A stretch of 64,000 nt of DNA from Rhizobium sp. RU20A (GTDB taxonomy: Bacteria > Pseudomonadota > Alphaproteobacteria > Rhizobiales > Rhizobiaceae): assembly GCF_900155885.1 (NCBI RefSeq), contig NZ_FTMB01000001.1, positions 310,001 through 374,000 of the forward strand, in the 5' to 3' direction. The notes beneath the pieces were generated by a model that was not told where the DNA came from, searched no databases, and saw nothing but the letters and a program-made list of their open reading frames with translations. Shown here piece by piece: positions 49,282-58,146 of this stretch; position 1 is the stretch's first letter; the number at the start of each line of letters is the position of its first letter. The translations under genes and the position numbers were made by a program.

Positions 49282-50067
49282 ATGGACCTGAAGACGCCGC
49301 GCTTTGAGAGATTTGAGCACGATGGCCTCGACATCGCCTTCTTCGATGAGGGCGATCCCTCCGGCGAGCCGATCCTCCTCGTCCACGGCTTTGCCTCCAG
49401 CGCCATCGTCAACTGGGTCAATCCGGGCTGGCTGAAGACGCTGGGTGATGCCGGCTATCGCGTCATCGCCCTTGATAATCGCGGTCACGGCCAGAGCGCT
49501 CGCCCGCATGATCCAGAAGCCTATCGCCCGAAGGTCATGGCCGGGGACGTCGTGGCTCTCGCCGATCACCTCGGAATCGGGCGTTTTCACCTGATGGGCT
49601 ATTCCATGGGCGCGCGCATCTCCGCTTTCCTGACGCTCGGCCATCCCGATCGCCCCGCCACGCTCATCCTCGGCGGCCTAGGCATCGGCATGGTCGAGGG
49701 CGTCGGCGACTGGGATCCGATCGCGGACGCGCTCCTCGCGCCCTCGCTCGACGATGTCACCCACCCGCGTGGCCGCATGTTCCGCGCCTTCGCCGACCAG
49801 ACCCGCAGCGACCGCACCGCGCTCGCCGCCTGCATTGCCACATCGCGCGATCTTGTGAGCGAGACTGAGGCCGCGCGCATCACCACGCCGACGCTGATCG
49901 GGGTCGGAACAACCGACGATATCGCGGGATCGCCGCAGGCATTGGCCGCCCTTATGCCGAATGCAACGGCGCTCGATATCCCCGGTCGCGACCACATGCT
50001 GGCCGTCGGTGACCGTGTGTTCAAGGCCGCCGTGCTCGCCTTCCTCGCCGATCACCCCAGCGGTTGA
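49282..50067 (+). CDS. Alpha/beta hydrolase
   Basis: A 261-residue alpha/beta-hydrolase-fold protein. The oxyanion segment VHGFASSA is followed by the nucleophile elbow GYSMG (Ser108), a plausible Asp in GTTDD near residue 213 and the catalytic His in GRDHML near 234. No signal peptide. Substrate unknown; esterase, lactonase or similar activities are usual. A 231-base spacer upstream shows nothing recognisable. The gene ends 143 bases before cysE. Confidence 0.88.
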   Translation: MDLKTPRFERFEHDGLDIAFFDEGDPSGEPILLVHGFASSAIVNWVNPGWLKTLGDAGYRVIALDNRGHGQSARPHDPEAYRPKVMAGDVVALADHLGIGRFHLMGYSMGARISAFLTLGHPDRPATLILGGLGIGMVEGVGDWDPIADALLAPSLDDVTHPRGRMFRAFADQTRSDRTALAACIATSRDLVSETEAARITTPTLIGVGTTDDIAGSPQALAALMPNATALDIPGRDHMLAVGDRVFKAAVLAFLADHPSG

Positions 50068-50210
50068 TTTTGGCGGAGGGGCCTCTGGTAGAAGGCTTGT
50101 GCCGGCCCATTTATGTCAAGGTCGATTTGTCCTATGATCGTGCCGTTCCGTGGTACAGGCGTGCGCGCCCCGCCTCGGCAGCAGTCGGAAACTAGAGAAG
50201 GAGTGCGACC

Positions 50211-51038
50211 ATGGTCGCCATCAGCGACATCCGCCTCAGCGAAACCGTGAAGGCCATGGACCCGATCTGGGACAGCATGCGCGATGAAGCCTGCGCGGCC
50301 GCCGATCACGACCCGCTTCTGTCGGCGTTTCTCTATTCGACCGTCATCAACCAGCGCTCGCTGGAAGAAAGCGTCATTCACCGCATCTGCGAGCGCCTCG
50401 ACCACCGCGATCTCGATGCCAGCCTGCTGCGCCAGGCCTTCGTCGAAATGCTGGATGACTGGCCGGAATGGAGCACGATCCTGCGTGTCGATATCCAGGC
50501 CTTCTATGATCGCGACCCCGCATGCACGCGGTTCATCGAGCCTGTTCTCTATTTCAAGGGCTTCCACGCCATCCAGACGCATCGCCTTGCCCATTGGCTG
50601 CTCGGCAAGGGCCGCCGCGACTTTGCGCTCTATCTCCAGAGTCGCGCCTCGAGCGTCTTCCAGACGGACATCAATCCGGCCGCCCGTATCGGCCGCGGCA
50701 TCTTCCTCGATCACGCGACCGGGCTGGTCGTGGGCGAGACGGCCGCGATCGGCGATAATGTCTCGATCCTGCATGGCGTGACGCTTGGCGGCACCGGGAA
50801 AGAAGGAGCCGACCGTCACCCAAAGATCGACAATGGCGTGCTGATAGGTGCCGGCGCGAAGATTCTCGGCAATATCCACATCGGCCATTGCTCGCGCATT
50901 GCCGCTGGCTCCGTCGTGCTGAAGCCGGTGCCGCCGAAGACCACGGTTGCGGGTGTTCCGGCGCGGGTCGTCGGTGAGGCCGGATGCTCCGAACCCTCCC
51001 GCTCCATGGACCAGATCCTGGCCGGCAGTGATATCTGA
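50211..51038 (+). CDS. cysE: Serine O-acetyltransferase
   Basis: A 275-residue CysE, forming O-acetylserine from serine and acetyl-CoA, the first step of cysteine synthesis. The N-terminal helical domain (MDPIWDSMRDEACAAADHDP) and left-handed beta-helix hexapeptide repeats (GRGIFLDHATGLVVGETAAI; VSILHGVTLGGTGK) are complete; the catalytic His in HGVTLG and the Asp in LDHATG are intact. GAAGGAG precedes the ATG. A metC lies nearby in the same sulfur-amino-acid pathway. Confidence 0.96.
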   Translation: MVAISDIRLSETVKAMDPIWDSMRDEACAAADHDPLLSAFLYSTVINQRSLEESVIHRICERLDHRDLDASLLRQAFVEMLDDWPEWSTILRVDIQAFYDRDPACTRFIEPVLYFKGFHAIQTHRLAHWLLGKGRRDFALYLQSRASSVFQTDINPAARIGRGIFLDHATGLVVGETAAIGDNVSILHGVTLGGTGKEGADRHPKIDNGVLIGAGAKILGNIHIGHCSRIAAGSVVLKPVPPKTTVAGVPARVVGEAGCSEPSRSMDQILAGSDI

Positions 51039-51134
51039 GGACGTGCCCGCTACGGCCTTCCCCACGGGGTTTACAGCCCGACATGCGCCGTGCGACAAGC
51101 GGCGCCGACTGACGAAAACCCACGGAGAAGACCG

Positions 51135-51338
51135 TTGAAGCCTGAGGAAATCCGCAAGCTCGAAGCCTATTTCAAGCGCAATATCAACCCGAAGATCACC
51201 ATCAAGGCGCGTCCGAAGAAGGACGAATCGGCCGAGGTTTATCTCGAGGATGAGTTCCTGGGCGTCATCTTCCGCGACGACGAAGACGGCGAACTCTCCT
51301 ACAATTTCTCGATGGCGATCCTCGATATCGATCTGTGA
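51135..51338 (+). CDS. DUF3126 family protein
   Basis: A 67-residue conserved alphaproteobacterial protein (LKPEEIRKLEAYFKRNINPK; then AEVYLEDEFLGVIFRDDEDG). The start is a TTG at 51135: it fits the family N-terminus and is preceded by GGAGAAG; an in-frame ATG at 51090 lies too far upstream without a matching site. Function unknown. It is small, acidic at its C-terminal half and soluble. It lies 96 bases after cysE and ends at a strong terminator. Confidence 0.85.
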   Translation: MKPEEIRKLEAYFKRNINPKITIKARPKKDESAEVYLEDEFLGVIFRDDEDGELSYNFSMAILDIDL

Positions 51339-51368
51339 GTTTTCTTTTCTGATAATCCTAAAATGACG

Positions 51369-51400
51369 AGGCCCGGGTTGAGAGATCAGCCCGGGCCTTT
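51369..51400 (+). terminator. Rho-independent terminator after the DUF3126 gene
   Basis: A perfect 9-bp stem (51369-51377 with 51390-51398), a 12-base loop, then TTTGTCAATTTT. It ends the cysE-DUF3126 unit and isolates the phasin gene. Confidence 0.82.
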
Positions 51401-51508
51401 GTCAATTTTGGGAGTGATTTTGACGTGAACGTTAAAGTCTGACGTGCGAAGCGCAGAAATTTTATTGCAAGGTCATCAGCATGTTATGCTTTGGCGCTAT
51501 TCGGATAT

Positions 51509-51541
51509 TGCGCTGCACATTGACAAGATTGTGCGCTGCAC
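51509..51541 (+). promoter_or_regulatory. Phasin promoter with two PhaR-like operator sites
   Basis: The 10-mer TGCGCTGCAC occurs at 51509-51518 and 51532-51541, starts 23 bases apart. Each contains the dyad TGC-GCT-GCA, which matches the core of the known PhaR consensus CTGC-N3-GCAG. The two copies flank a perfect -35 hexamer TTGACA at 51520-51525; 17 bases later lies a weak -10 (TAAGTC, 51543-51548). This is the expected layout for repression of phaP by PhaR when no polyhydroxybutyrate is present. Confidence 0.65.
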
Positions 51542-51583
51542 CTAAGTCTTTGTCATCGGTTTTACCAGAACGGGAGTGATGCA

Positions 51584-51937
51584 ATGTTCAATTTCGAAGA
51601 TGCCAACAAGCAGGGCAAGGAAGCTTTCGACCTCATGCTGAAGAGCTATGCGTCGATGACGAAGGGCTTCCAGGCAATCGCCTCCGAAACCGCTGAGTTC
51701 ACCAAGAAGTCCTTCGACGAGAACGTTGCTCACCTCGACAAGCTGTCGAAGGTCAAGAGCATGGAAGCCGTTTTCGAACTTCAGACGAATTATGCCAAGT
51801 CGGCCTATGAGGCCTACGTTGCCGAAGCCCAGAAGATCGGCGAAATGTATGCCGACCTCGCCAAGGGCGCGTACAAGCCCTACGAAGCGCCGGTTGCCAA
51901 GGCAACGGCTGCTGCCAAGGCCGCTGTTGCTGCCTGA
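51584..51937 (+). CDS. phaP: Phasin family protein
   Basis: A 117-residue helical protein (MFNFEDANKQGKEAFDLMLK; then FTKKSFDENVAHLDKLSKVK), a phasin that coats polyhydroxyalkanoate granules. The Ala/Lys-rich tail (AKATAAAKAAVAA) is typical. GGGAGTGATGCA precedes the ATG. The granule function is assigned by family, and the PhaR-like sites upstream support it. No signal peptide. It is monocistronic between two terminators. Confidence 0.88.
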   Translation: MFNFEDANKQGKEAFDLMLKSYASMTKGFQAIASETAEFTKKSFDENVAHLDKLSKVKSMEAVFELQTNYAKSAYEAYVAEAQKIGEMYADLAKGAYKPYEAPVAKATAAAKAAVAA

Positions 51938-52000
51938 TGCGCCGGACGCCCTCGGCGTCGTGTGACAGTATTTTTTTGAGTTTGCCGCTTCGGCGGTGTG

Positions 52001-52034
52001 TGCCGGTCGCGTTTCGTGGCCGGCATTTTGCTTT
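52001..52034 (+). terminator. Rho-independent terminator after the phasin gene
   Basis: A 6-bp TGCCGG/CCGGCA stem (52001-52006 with 52020-52025) is followed by TTTTGCTTT. The rest of the 327-base spacer up to clpS has no gene; a CCTAA-C-TTAGG dyad at 52184-52194 is the only other feature seen. Confidence 0.7.
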
Positions 52035-52264
52035 CTGGCTTGCGGTCGTTTCGGCGTGCCCTGCCGGATCAACGCGGCTTTCGAGGCGGTCAGGTCCGCT
52101 CAAGAATGGCAGGTGATCCTGTCATGAAATCGGTAAATTTCGTTGCAGTGCGGGCAAACGGCCTTAAAATTGCGACGAAAGAACCTAACTTAGGCTTAAC
52201 GCGACGCAAGGGCGACGATCTCGACGGGGAGCCGGTGGCGCGCTTGGTAAGGGAATGACGGGCA

Positions 52265-52621
52265 ATGAAGGCCAATCCGGTTCGGATGCAGGACGACGGG
52301 GAAAACGGCAATGGGCAGACGCCCGGTCGCGGCACCTCGGTCATTACGCGCACCAAACCCAAAACCCGCAAGCCAAGCCTTTACCGGGTCCTGCTGCTCA
52401 ATGACGACTACACGCCGATGGATTTCGTCATCCATATCCTCGAACGCTTCTTCCAGAAGGACCGCGAGGCGGCGACACGAATCATGCTGCATGTCCACCA
52501 CCACGGTGTCGGCGAATGCGGCGTGTTCACCTACGAGATTGCCGAAACCAAAGTGACACAGGTGATGGATTTCGCCCGGCAGCACCAACATCCGCTGCAG
52601 TGCGTCATGGAAAAGAAATGA
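52265..52621 (+). CDS. clpS: ATP-dependent Clp protease adaptor ClpS
   Basis: A 118-residue adaptor that hands N-degron substrates to ClpA. The conserved core [20 protein letters not shown] and the substrate-pocket residues in [20 protein letters not shown] are present. The first 35 residues are a disordered extension. The start at 52265 is likely; the ATG at 52286 is also possible. It lies 9 bases before clpA and is surely co-expressed with it. Confidence 0.95.
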   Translation: MKANPVRMQDDGENGNGQTPGRGTSVITRTKPKTRKPSLYRVLLLNDDYTPMDFVIHILERFFQKDREAATRIMLHVHHHGVGECGVFTYEIAETKVTQVMDFARQHQHPLQCVMEKK

Positions 52622-52630
52622 GGAACGATC

Positions 52631-55117
52631 GTGCCGACATTTTCGCCAAGCCTTGAAAAAGCACTGCACCAGGCGCTCACCTTCGCCAATGAGCGCCATC
52701 ATGAATATGCAACGCTCGAACATCTGCTGCTCGCCCTGATTGAAGACAGTGATGCAGCCGCCGTCATGGGCGCATGCAACGTCAATCTTGACGTACTGCG
52801 CAAGACGGTTGCCGATTACGTGGACAACGAGCTTGCCAATCTCGTCACCGGCTATGATGAGGATTCCAAGCCGACCGCGGGCTTCCAGCGCGTCATCCAG
52901 CGCGCCGTCATCCATGTGCAGTCTTCGGGCCGCGAGGAAGTGACCGGCGCCAACGTTCTGGTCGCCATCTTCGCCGAGCGCGAAAGCCATGCGGCCTATT
53001 TCCTGCAGGAGCAGGAGATGACCCGTTACGACGCTGTCAATTTCATCTCCCATGGTATCGGCAAGCGCCCCGGCGCCTCCGAGAACAGGCCCGTGCGCGG
53101 CGCCGACGAGCAGGACGCTGAACCCAAGGGCCAGCGCGAGCAGGATGAGGCAGGCGGCGCCAAGAAGCAGCAGGATGCGCTCACAGCCTATTGCGTCAAC
53201 CTCAACGAGAAGGCCAAGACGGGCAAGATCGACCCGCTGATCGGTCGCCACGCCGAAGTCAGCCGCACGATCCAAGTTCTGTGCCGCCGCTCGAAGAACA
53301 ACCCGCTGTATGTCGGCGACCCCGGCGTCGGCAAGACGGCGATTGCCGAGGGCCTCGCCAAGCGGATCATCGAGAAGAAGGTGCCGGAAGCCCTGCAGGA
53401 TGCGACGATCTTCTCGCTCGACATGGGCACTCTGCTGGCCGGCACGCGCTACCGCGGCGATTTCGAGGAGCGCCTGAAGCAGGTGGTCAAGGAACTCGAG
53501 GAATATCCGGGCGCCGTGCTCTTCATAGACGAGATCCACACCGTCATCGGTGCGGGCGCGACGTCGGGCGGTGCCATGGACGCTTCGAACCTCCTGAAGC
53601 CGGCCCTGTCCTCCGGTGCCATCCGCTGCATCGGCTCGACCACTTACAAGGAATACCGTCAGTTCTTCGAAAAGGACCGGGCGCTGGTCCGCCGTTTCCA
53701 GAAGATCGACGTCAACGAGCCCTCCATCGACGATGCCATCGAGATCATGAAGGGTCTGAAGCCCTATTTCGAGGACTATCACAAGCTGAAATACTCCAAC
53801 GAGGCGATCAAGTCGGCCGTGGAGCTTTCTGCGCGCTATATCTCCGACCGCAAGCTGCCGGACAAGGCGATCGACGTGATCGACGAGACCGGTGCGGCCC
53901 AGATGCTGCTGCCGGCCGGCAAGCGTCGCAAGCTGATCACCGAAAAGGAGATCGAGGCGACGATCGCCACCATGGCACGCATTCCGCCAAAGACTGTCTC
54001 CAAGGATGACGAGCAGGTGCTCGCCAACCTCGAGAAGGAGCTGCGCTCGGTCGTCTACGGCCAGGACCTCGCCATCGAAGCCCTGTCCTCGGCGATCAAG
54101 CTTGCCCGTGCGGGCCTGCGCGAGCCCAACAAGCCGATCGGCTGCTACGTCTTCTCTGGCCCAACGGGCGTCGGCAAGACGGAAGTTGCCAAGCAACTCG
54201 CAAGCTCACTCGGCGTCGAGCTGTTGCGCTTCGACATGTCGGAATACATGGAGCGCCACACGGTGTCGCGTCTGCTTGGTGCCCCTCCCGGCTATGTCGG
54301 CTTCGATCAGGGCGGCCTGTTGACGGACGGGATCGACCAGCATCCGCACAGCGTGTTGCTGCTCGATGAAATCGAAAAGGCCCATCCGGACCTCTTCAAC
54401 ATCCTGCTGCAGGTCATGGATCATGGCCAGCTGACGGACCACAACGGCAAGAAGATCGACTTCCGCAACGTCATCCTGATCATGACAACCAATGCGGGCG
54501 CGGCCGACATGCAGAAGGCCGCCATCGGCTTCGGCTCGTCGAAGCGCGAAGGCGAGGACGTCGAGGCGCTGAACCGCCTCTTCACGCCGGAATTCCGCAA
54601 CCGGCTGGATGCGGTGATCCCCTTCGGCTCGCTGCCGACGCCGGTCATCCATCAGGTCGTGCAGAAGTTCGTCATGCAGCTCGAATCACAGCTCGCCGAA
54701 CGCAACGTCACCTTCGACCTCGCGCCGGAGGCGATCGCCTGGCTGGCGGAAAAGGGGTACGACGAGAAGATGGGTGCCCGCCCGCTGTCGCGTGTCATCC
54801 AGGAAAACATCAAGAAGCCGCTCGCCGAGGAAATCCTCTTCGGCAAGCTGAAGAAGGGCGGCGTCGTCCGCGTCACCATCGGCGAGAAGCCGGACGGCAA
54901 GCAGGGCCTCCTGCTGGAATCGGTGTCCGAAACGGCACCGATCAAGCCGAAGCCGGAAATCCAGCGGCCGGCCCGCAAGACGGCCAAGCCCAAGGCCGAA
55001 CCGGAACTGGTGGCGGCCGAAGCAAAGGCCCGCGGCAAGAAGCCGGCCGATGAGGCAAAGCCCGAAGAGCCCGCCCGCAAGGGCAGTACGGTTCCGAAGG
55101 TGCCGCGCAAGAAGTAA
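52631..55117 (+). CDS. clpA: ATP-dependent Clp protease ATPase ClpA
   Basis: An 828-residue double-AAA+ unfoldase. It has an N-terminal domain that binds ClpS, D1 Walker A GDPGVGKT (residues 229-236), D2 Walker A GPTGVGKT (510-517), and the ClpP-docking IGF loop (AAIGFGSSKRE). The start is GTG at 52631 with GAGGAACG upstream. The last 65 or so residues form a Lys/Pro/Ala-rich tail not found in E. coli ClpA (758 residues). It works with ClpP, encoded elsewhere. Confidence 0.97.
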   Translation: MPTFSPSLEKALHQALTFANERHHEYATLEHLLLALIEDSDAAAVMGACNVNLDVLRKTVADYVDNELANLVTGYDEDSKPTAGFQRVIQRAVIHVQSSGREEVTGANVLVAIFAERESHAAYFLQEQEMTRYDAVNFISHGIGKRPGASENRPVRGADEQDAEPKGQREQDEAGGAKKQQDALTAYCVNLNEKAKTGKIDPLIGRHAEVSRTIQVLCRRSKNNPLYVGDPGVGKTAIAEGLAKRIIEKKVPEALQDATIFSLDMGTLLAGTRYRGDFEERLKQVVKELEEYPGAVLFIDEIHTVIGAGATSGGAMDASNLLKPALSSGAIRCIGSTTYKEYRQFFEKDRALVRRFQKIDVNEPSIDDAIEIMKGLKPYFEDYHKLKYSNEAIKSAVELSARYISDRKLPDKAIDVIDETGAAQMLLPAGKRRKLITEKEIEATIATMARIPPKTVSKDDEQVLANLEKELRSVVYGQDLAIEALSSAIKLARAGLREPNKPIGCYVFSGPTGVGKTEVAKQLASSLGVELLRFDMSEYMERHTVSRLLGAPPGYVGFDQGGLLTDGIDQHPHSVLLLDEIEKAHPDLFNILLQVMDHGQLTDHNGKKIDFRNVILIMTTNAGAADMQKAAIGFGSSKREGEDVEALNRLFTPEFRNRLDAVIPFGSLPTPVIHQVVQKFVMQLESQLAERNVTFDLAPEAIAWLAEKGYDEKMGARPLSRVIQENIKKPLAEEILFGKLKKGGVVRVTIGEKPDGKQGLLLESVSETAPIKPKPEIQRPARKTAKPKAEPELVAAEAKARGKKPADEAKPEEPARKGSTVPKVPRKK

Positions 55118-55141
55118 GGCCACTGAAAGTGGTGCACAGGG

Positions 55142-55168
55142 ATGCCGGGCCTCGTGCCCGGCATTTTT
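55142..55168 (+). terminator. Rho-independent terminator after clpA
   Basis: A perfect 9-bp stem (55142-55150 with 55156-55164), a CTCGT loop and a T-run (TTTTT, 55164-55168). The remaining bases up to 55362 contain no recognised gene. Confidence 0.88.
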
Positions 55169-55362
55169 GTGCGCGGCGAGGCCGCTCAGCCTGTGGCGAC
55201 CGTGCTGGTCATTCATCTGTGAAATAATGAATATTGCGGCGCACTTTTCCTTCCGCGCCGCGCGGCGGCAGTGCTACAGTCTATGAAAGAGCGGCGCCCG
55301 GCCCGGCACATCGAAGTCCATGGCCTGTCCTTGCGGCGCCCGCCAAAGGCGAGACGACCCCC

Positions 55363-56139
55363 ATGACAACACAGACATCGGATGGCTCGGCGGCCTACTG
55401 GTTTGTCCGCGGTGCCGCCGGCCTGTTCAGCCTGCCTGGCGTCATTCTCATGTTGTCCTTCGTCGGATTCGCCGCCTTCTGCGTCGAAACCGGCATGCCG
55501 CGCGACCAGGTGGTCTTCATGGTCGGCATCGTCTGGGCCCTCCCGGCCAAGATGATCCTCGTCAGCTCGATCGCGAGCGGTGCCAATATCGCCGCTGCCT
55601 TCCTCGCCGTGACGCTCTCCTCCATCCGGATGATGCCAATGGTGGCGGCGCTGGTGCCTGAAATCCGTGGACAAAGGACGCGCACGGCAAGCCTTCTTGC
55701 GCTTTCCCATACCGTGGCCATCACGGCTTGGGTCTACGCCATGCAGCGCGTGCCGGAGGTGCCGCGTGATCGGCGCGTCGTCTTCTGCGCCGGTCTCGGC
55801 ATCACGCTGGTCGTCGCCAACATGGTGCTCGTCGGCATCGTCTACAATCTCGTCGTCACCTTTCCGCCGATCCTGGCGGGCTGCCTGTTCTTCCTGACGC
55901 CCGTCTACTTCCTGGCCTCCATCTGGGCATCGGCCCGCCAGCGCGTCATCCATGTCGCCCTTGTCGTCGGCCTCATCGTCGGTCCGATCGCCACCATTCT
56001 CGCGCCCGAGCTCGACATCCTCATCGCCGGCCTCGTTGGCGGCACCCTGGCCTGGGCGATCGAGCGTGCCATGCGTCAGCGCTCCATGCGCGCATCCGCA
56101 ACGCCGGATGCGGGCAAGGGCGGGGAGGGCGCACCATGA
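55363..56139 (+). CDS. azlC: AzlC family membrane protein
   Basis: A 258-residue inner-membrane protein with about six to seven helices (AYWFVRGAAGLFSLPGVILM; SIASGANIAAAFLAVTLSSI). AzlC and AzlD together export branched-chain amino acids. The start at 55363 (MTTQTSDGSAAYW) follows GGCGAGACGACCCCC; a longer frame from 55234 is not supported. It overlaps azlD by four bases (ATGA). Confidence 0.88.
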   Translation: MTTQTSDGSAAYWFVRGAAGLFSLPGVILMLSFVGFAAFCVETGMPRDQVVFMVGIVWALPAKMILVSSIASGANIAAAFLAVTLSSIRMMPMVAALVPEIRGQRTRTASLLALSHTVAITAWVYAMQRVPEVPRDRRVVFCAGLGITLVVANMVLVGIVYNLVVTFPPILAGCLFFLTPVYFLASIWASARQRVIHVALVVGLIVGPIATILAPELDILIAGLVGGTLAWAIERAMRQRSMRASATPDAGKGGEGAP

Positions 56140-56486
56140 GCTGGAACTGGGCCGATAACTGGTGGGGCTTCGTCTTCATCGCCATCGCCGGCTGGCTGGC
56201 GACGGACATCTGGCGCTGGCTCGGCGTCCTTGCCGGCAATCGTCTCGATGAGAGTTCCGAAGCCCTGAACTGGGTGCGCGCCGTCGCCACCGCCCTCGTT
56301 GCCGCCGTCATTGCCAAGCTAGTGGTTTTTCCGACCGGCACGCTCGAACAGTCACCCGTCTGGCTGCGCATCGGCGCCATTGCCGTTGGCGCCGCCGCCT
56401 TCTTCATCTCCGGCAGCCGCCCGCCCGTCGGCATCGCAACCGCTATTGCAACGCTGGCCCTTGGCCTGTGGTGGCTGGGATTTTGA
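56136..56486 (+). CDS. azlD: AzlD family membrane protein
   Basis: A 116-residue protein with three to four helices (WWGFVFIAIAGWLATDIWRW; then RIGAIAVGAAAFFISG), the small partner of AzlC. Translation is coupled to azlC through the ATGA overlap. The substrate range is inferred from the family. It is convergent with the HIT gene (25-base gap). Confidence 0.86.
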   Translation: MSWNWADNWWGFVFIAIAGWLATDIWRWLGVLAGNRLDESSEALNWVRAVATALVAAVIAKLVVFPTGTLEQSPVWLRIGAIAVGAAAFFISGSRPPVGIATAIATLALGLWWLGF

Positions 56487-56511
56487 TCCCAGCCCTTTGA
56501 CTGATCGACCC

Positions 56512-56937
56512 TTACAGCGCCCGCCGCACCTTTTCGGCATTCGCGGCCAGCACCGCATTGTCCTCCATCTTTCCGCTGTGGGGCCGCAGGCCGACGCCGT
56601 CCTTTCGGGGAATGACGTGGAAGTGGAGGTGGAAGACCGACTGGCCGGCCGGCGCCTCGTTGAACTGCATGATGGTGATGCCGTCGGCGTTGAAGGCCTC
56701 CTGGGCCGCCACCGAGAGCTTGCGCACCGCGGCGATCAGCGGCGCGAGTGTCGAATCGCTGGCATCGAGGATGTTGCGCGACGCCGTCTTGGGGATGACA
56801 AGCAGGTGGCCCTCGGCCTGGGGCATCACATCCATGAAGGCGAGCACATCGTCCGTCTCGTAGACCTTGTGGCACGGGATTTCGCCGCGCAGGATCTTCG
56901 CGAAAATATTGCCGTCGTCGTAGCCTTGCAGTGCCAT
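56512..56937 (-). CDS. HIT family protein
   Basis: A 141-residue histidine-triad protein. The triad HLHFHVIP places His103, His105 and His107 in the nucleotide-binding loop; the N-terminal GNIFAKILRGEIPCHKVYE is the usual HINT-type start. Such proteins hydrolyse nucleoside phosphoramidates and adenylylated compounds. It is the last gene of the ridA-GDPD-GNAT-HIT run, 18 bases after the GNAT stop. Confidence 0.9.
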   Translation of the reverse strand: MALQGYDDGNIFAKILRGEIPCHKVYETDDVLAFMDVMPQAEGHLLVIPKTASRNILDASDSTLAPLIAAVRKLSVAAQEAFNADGITIMQFNEAPAGQSVFHLHFHVIPRKDGVGLRPHSGKMEDNAVLAANAEKVRRAL

Positions 56938-56955
56938 GGTTGCTTCGTCCTCTTG

Positions 56956-58146
56956 TCAGTCGTCTTGGCGTTCGCCGCGCCGGAAGGGTCCGTGTTCGGC
57001 GAGCATGTCGGAGACCGCCTCCACCTCGCGCCGTTCCCGCTCCAGATAATCGGCAACGGCATGGCGAAGGCCCGGATGGGCAATGTGGTGCGCGGAGTGG
57101 GTGGTGACGGGCATATAGCCGCGGGCAAGCTTGTGCTCGCCCTGCGCACCCGCTTCGACGCGCTTCAGCTTGCGCGCGATCGCAAAATCGATGGCCTGGT
57201 GGTAGCAGACCTCGAAATGCAGGAAGGGGTGATCCTCAAGGCAACCCCAGTGCCGGCCATAGAGCGCATCGGCGCCGATGAAATTGATGGCGCCGGCGAT
57301 GTAGCGTCCATCCCGCTTCGCCATCACGAGCAGGATGTCGTTCGCCATGCGCTCTCCGATCAGCGAATAGAACGACCGCGTCAGATAGGGCCGGCCCCAT
57401 TTGCGGCTGCCCGTATCCATGTAGAAGGCGTAGAACTGATCCCAGATATCCTCGGTCAGGTCACTGCCCGTCAGCCAGTCGATGGTGATGCCGTTCGCCA
57501 GCGCATCACGCCGCTCGCGCTTCAGGCCCTTGCGCTTGCGTGAGGCGAGGGTGGCGAGGAAGTCGTCATGGCAGCCATAGCCGTCATTCGTGAAATGGAA
57601 CTGCTGGTCCGTGCGATGCAGATAATCGGCGGCCCCGAAGGCTGCCATTTCGGCCTCGGGTACGAAGGTCACATGCGCTGATGAGACCTTGAGCCGCGAG
57701 GCCAGTGTCTTCAATCCCTCGGCAAGGGCAATGCGGATCATCTCGGCGTCGGAGCCCTCGGGCGCCTGGGCGAGAAGGCGCGGCCCGGTTGCCGGTGTAA
57801 AGGGCACGCAGGATTGCAGCTTCGGATAATAGCGTCCGCCGGCCCGCTGGAAGGCATCGGCCCAGGCATGGTCGAAAACATATTCGCCCTGGCTGTGGGA
57901 CTTGAGGTAGCAGGGCAGGGCGCCGATCAACTGTCCCTCGCCGTTTCTCAGCAACAGGTGCTGGCCAAGCCAGCCCGTGTCGGCATCGGCCGAACCGGAC
58001 TCTTCCAGAGCCGAGAGAAAAGCGTGGGAGATGAACGGATTGTAGCCCGGCGTCCGCGAGCAGGCGCCGGTCAGCGCCTGCCAGTCTGCCTCGCGAATAT
58101 CCGCAAAGCGCGTTTCCACATGCAGCGTCAGATCGCCTTCTGTCAC
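56956..58146 (-). CDS. GNAT/FemAB-like N-acyltransferase
   Basis: A 396-residue protein of the GNAT-related family with peptidoglycan-type FemAB likeness (PF04339 class): RTPGYNPFISHAFLSALEES near the start and the conserved core RKRKGLKRERRDA, then FYAFYMDTGSRKWGRPYLTR. Probably transfers an acyl or aminoacyl group; substrate unknown. The start overlaps the GDPD stop by four bases. Confidence 0.8.
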   Translation of the reverse strand: MTEGDLTLHVETRFADIREADWQALTGACSRTPGYNPFISHAFLSALEESGSADADTGWLGQHLLLRNGEGQLIGALPCYLKSHSQGEYVFDHAWADAFQRAGGRYYPKLQSCVPFTPATGPRLLAQAPEGSDAEMIRIALAEGLKTLASRLKVSSAHVTFVPEAEMAAFGAADYLHRTDQQFHFTNDGYGCHDDFLATLASRKRKGLKRERRDALANGITIDWLTGSDLTEDIWDQFYAFYMDTGSRKWGRPYLTRSFYSLIGERMANDILLVMAKRDGRYIAGAINFIGADALYGRHWGCLEDHPFLHFEVCYHQAIDFAIARKLKRVEAGAQGEHKLARGYMPVTTHSAHHIAHPGLRHAVADYLERERREVEAVSDMLAEHGPFRRGERQDD

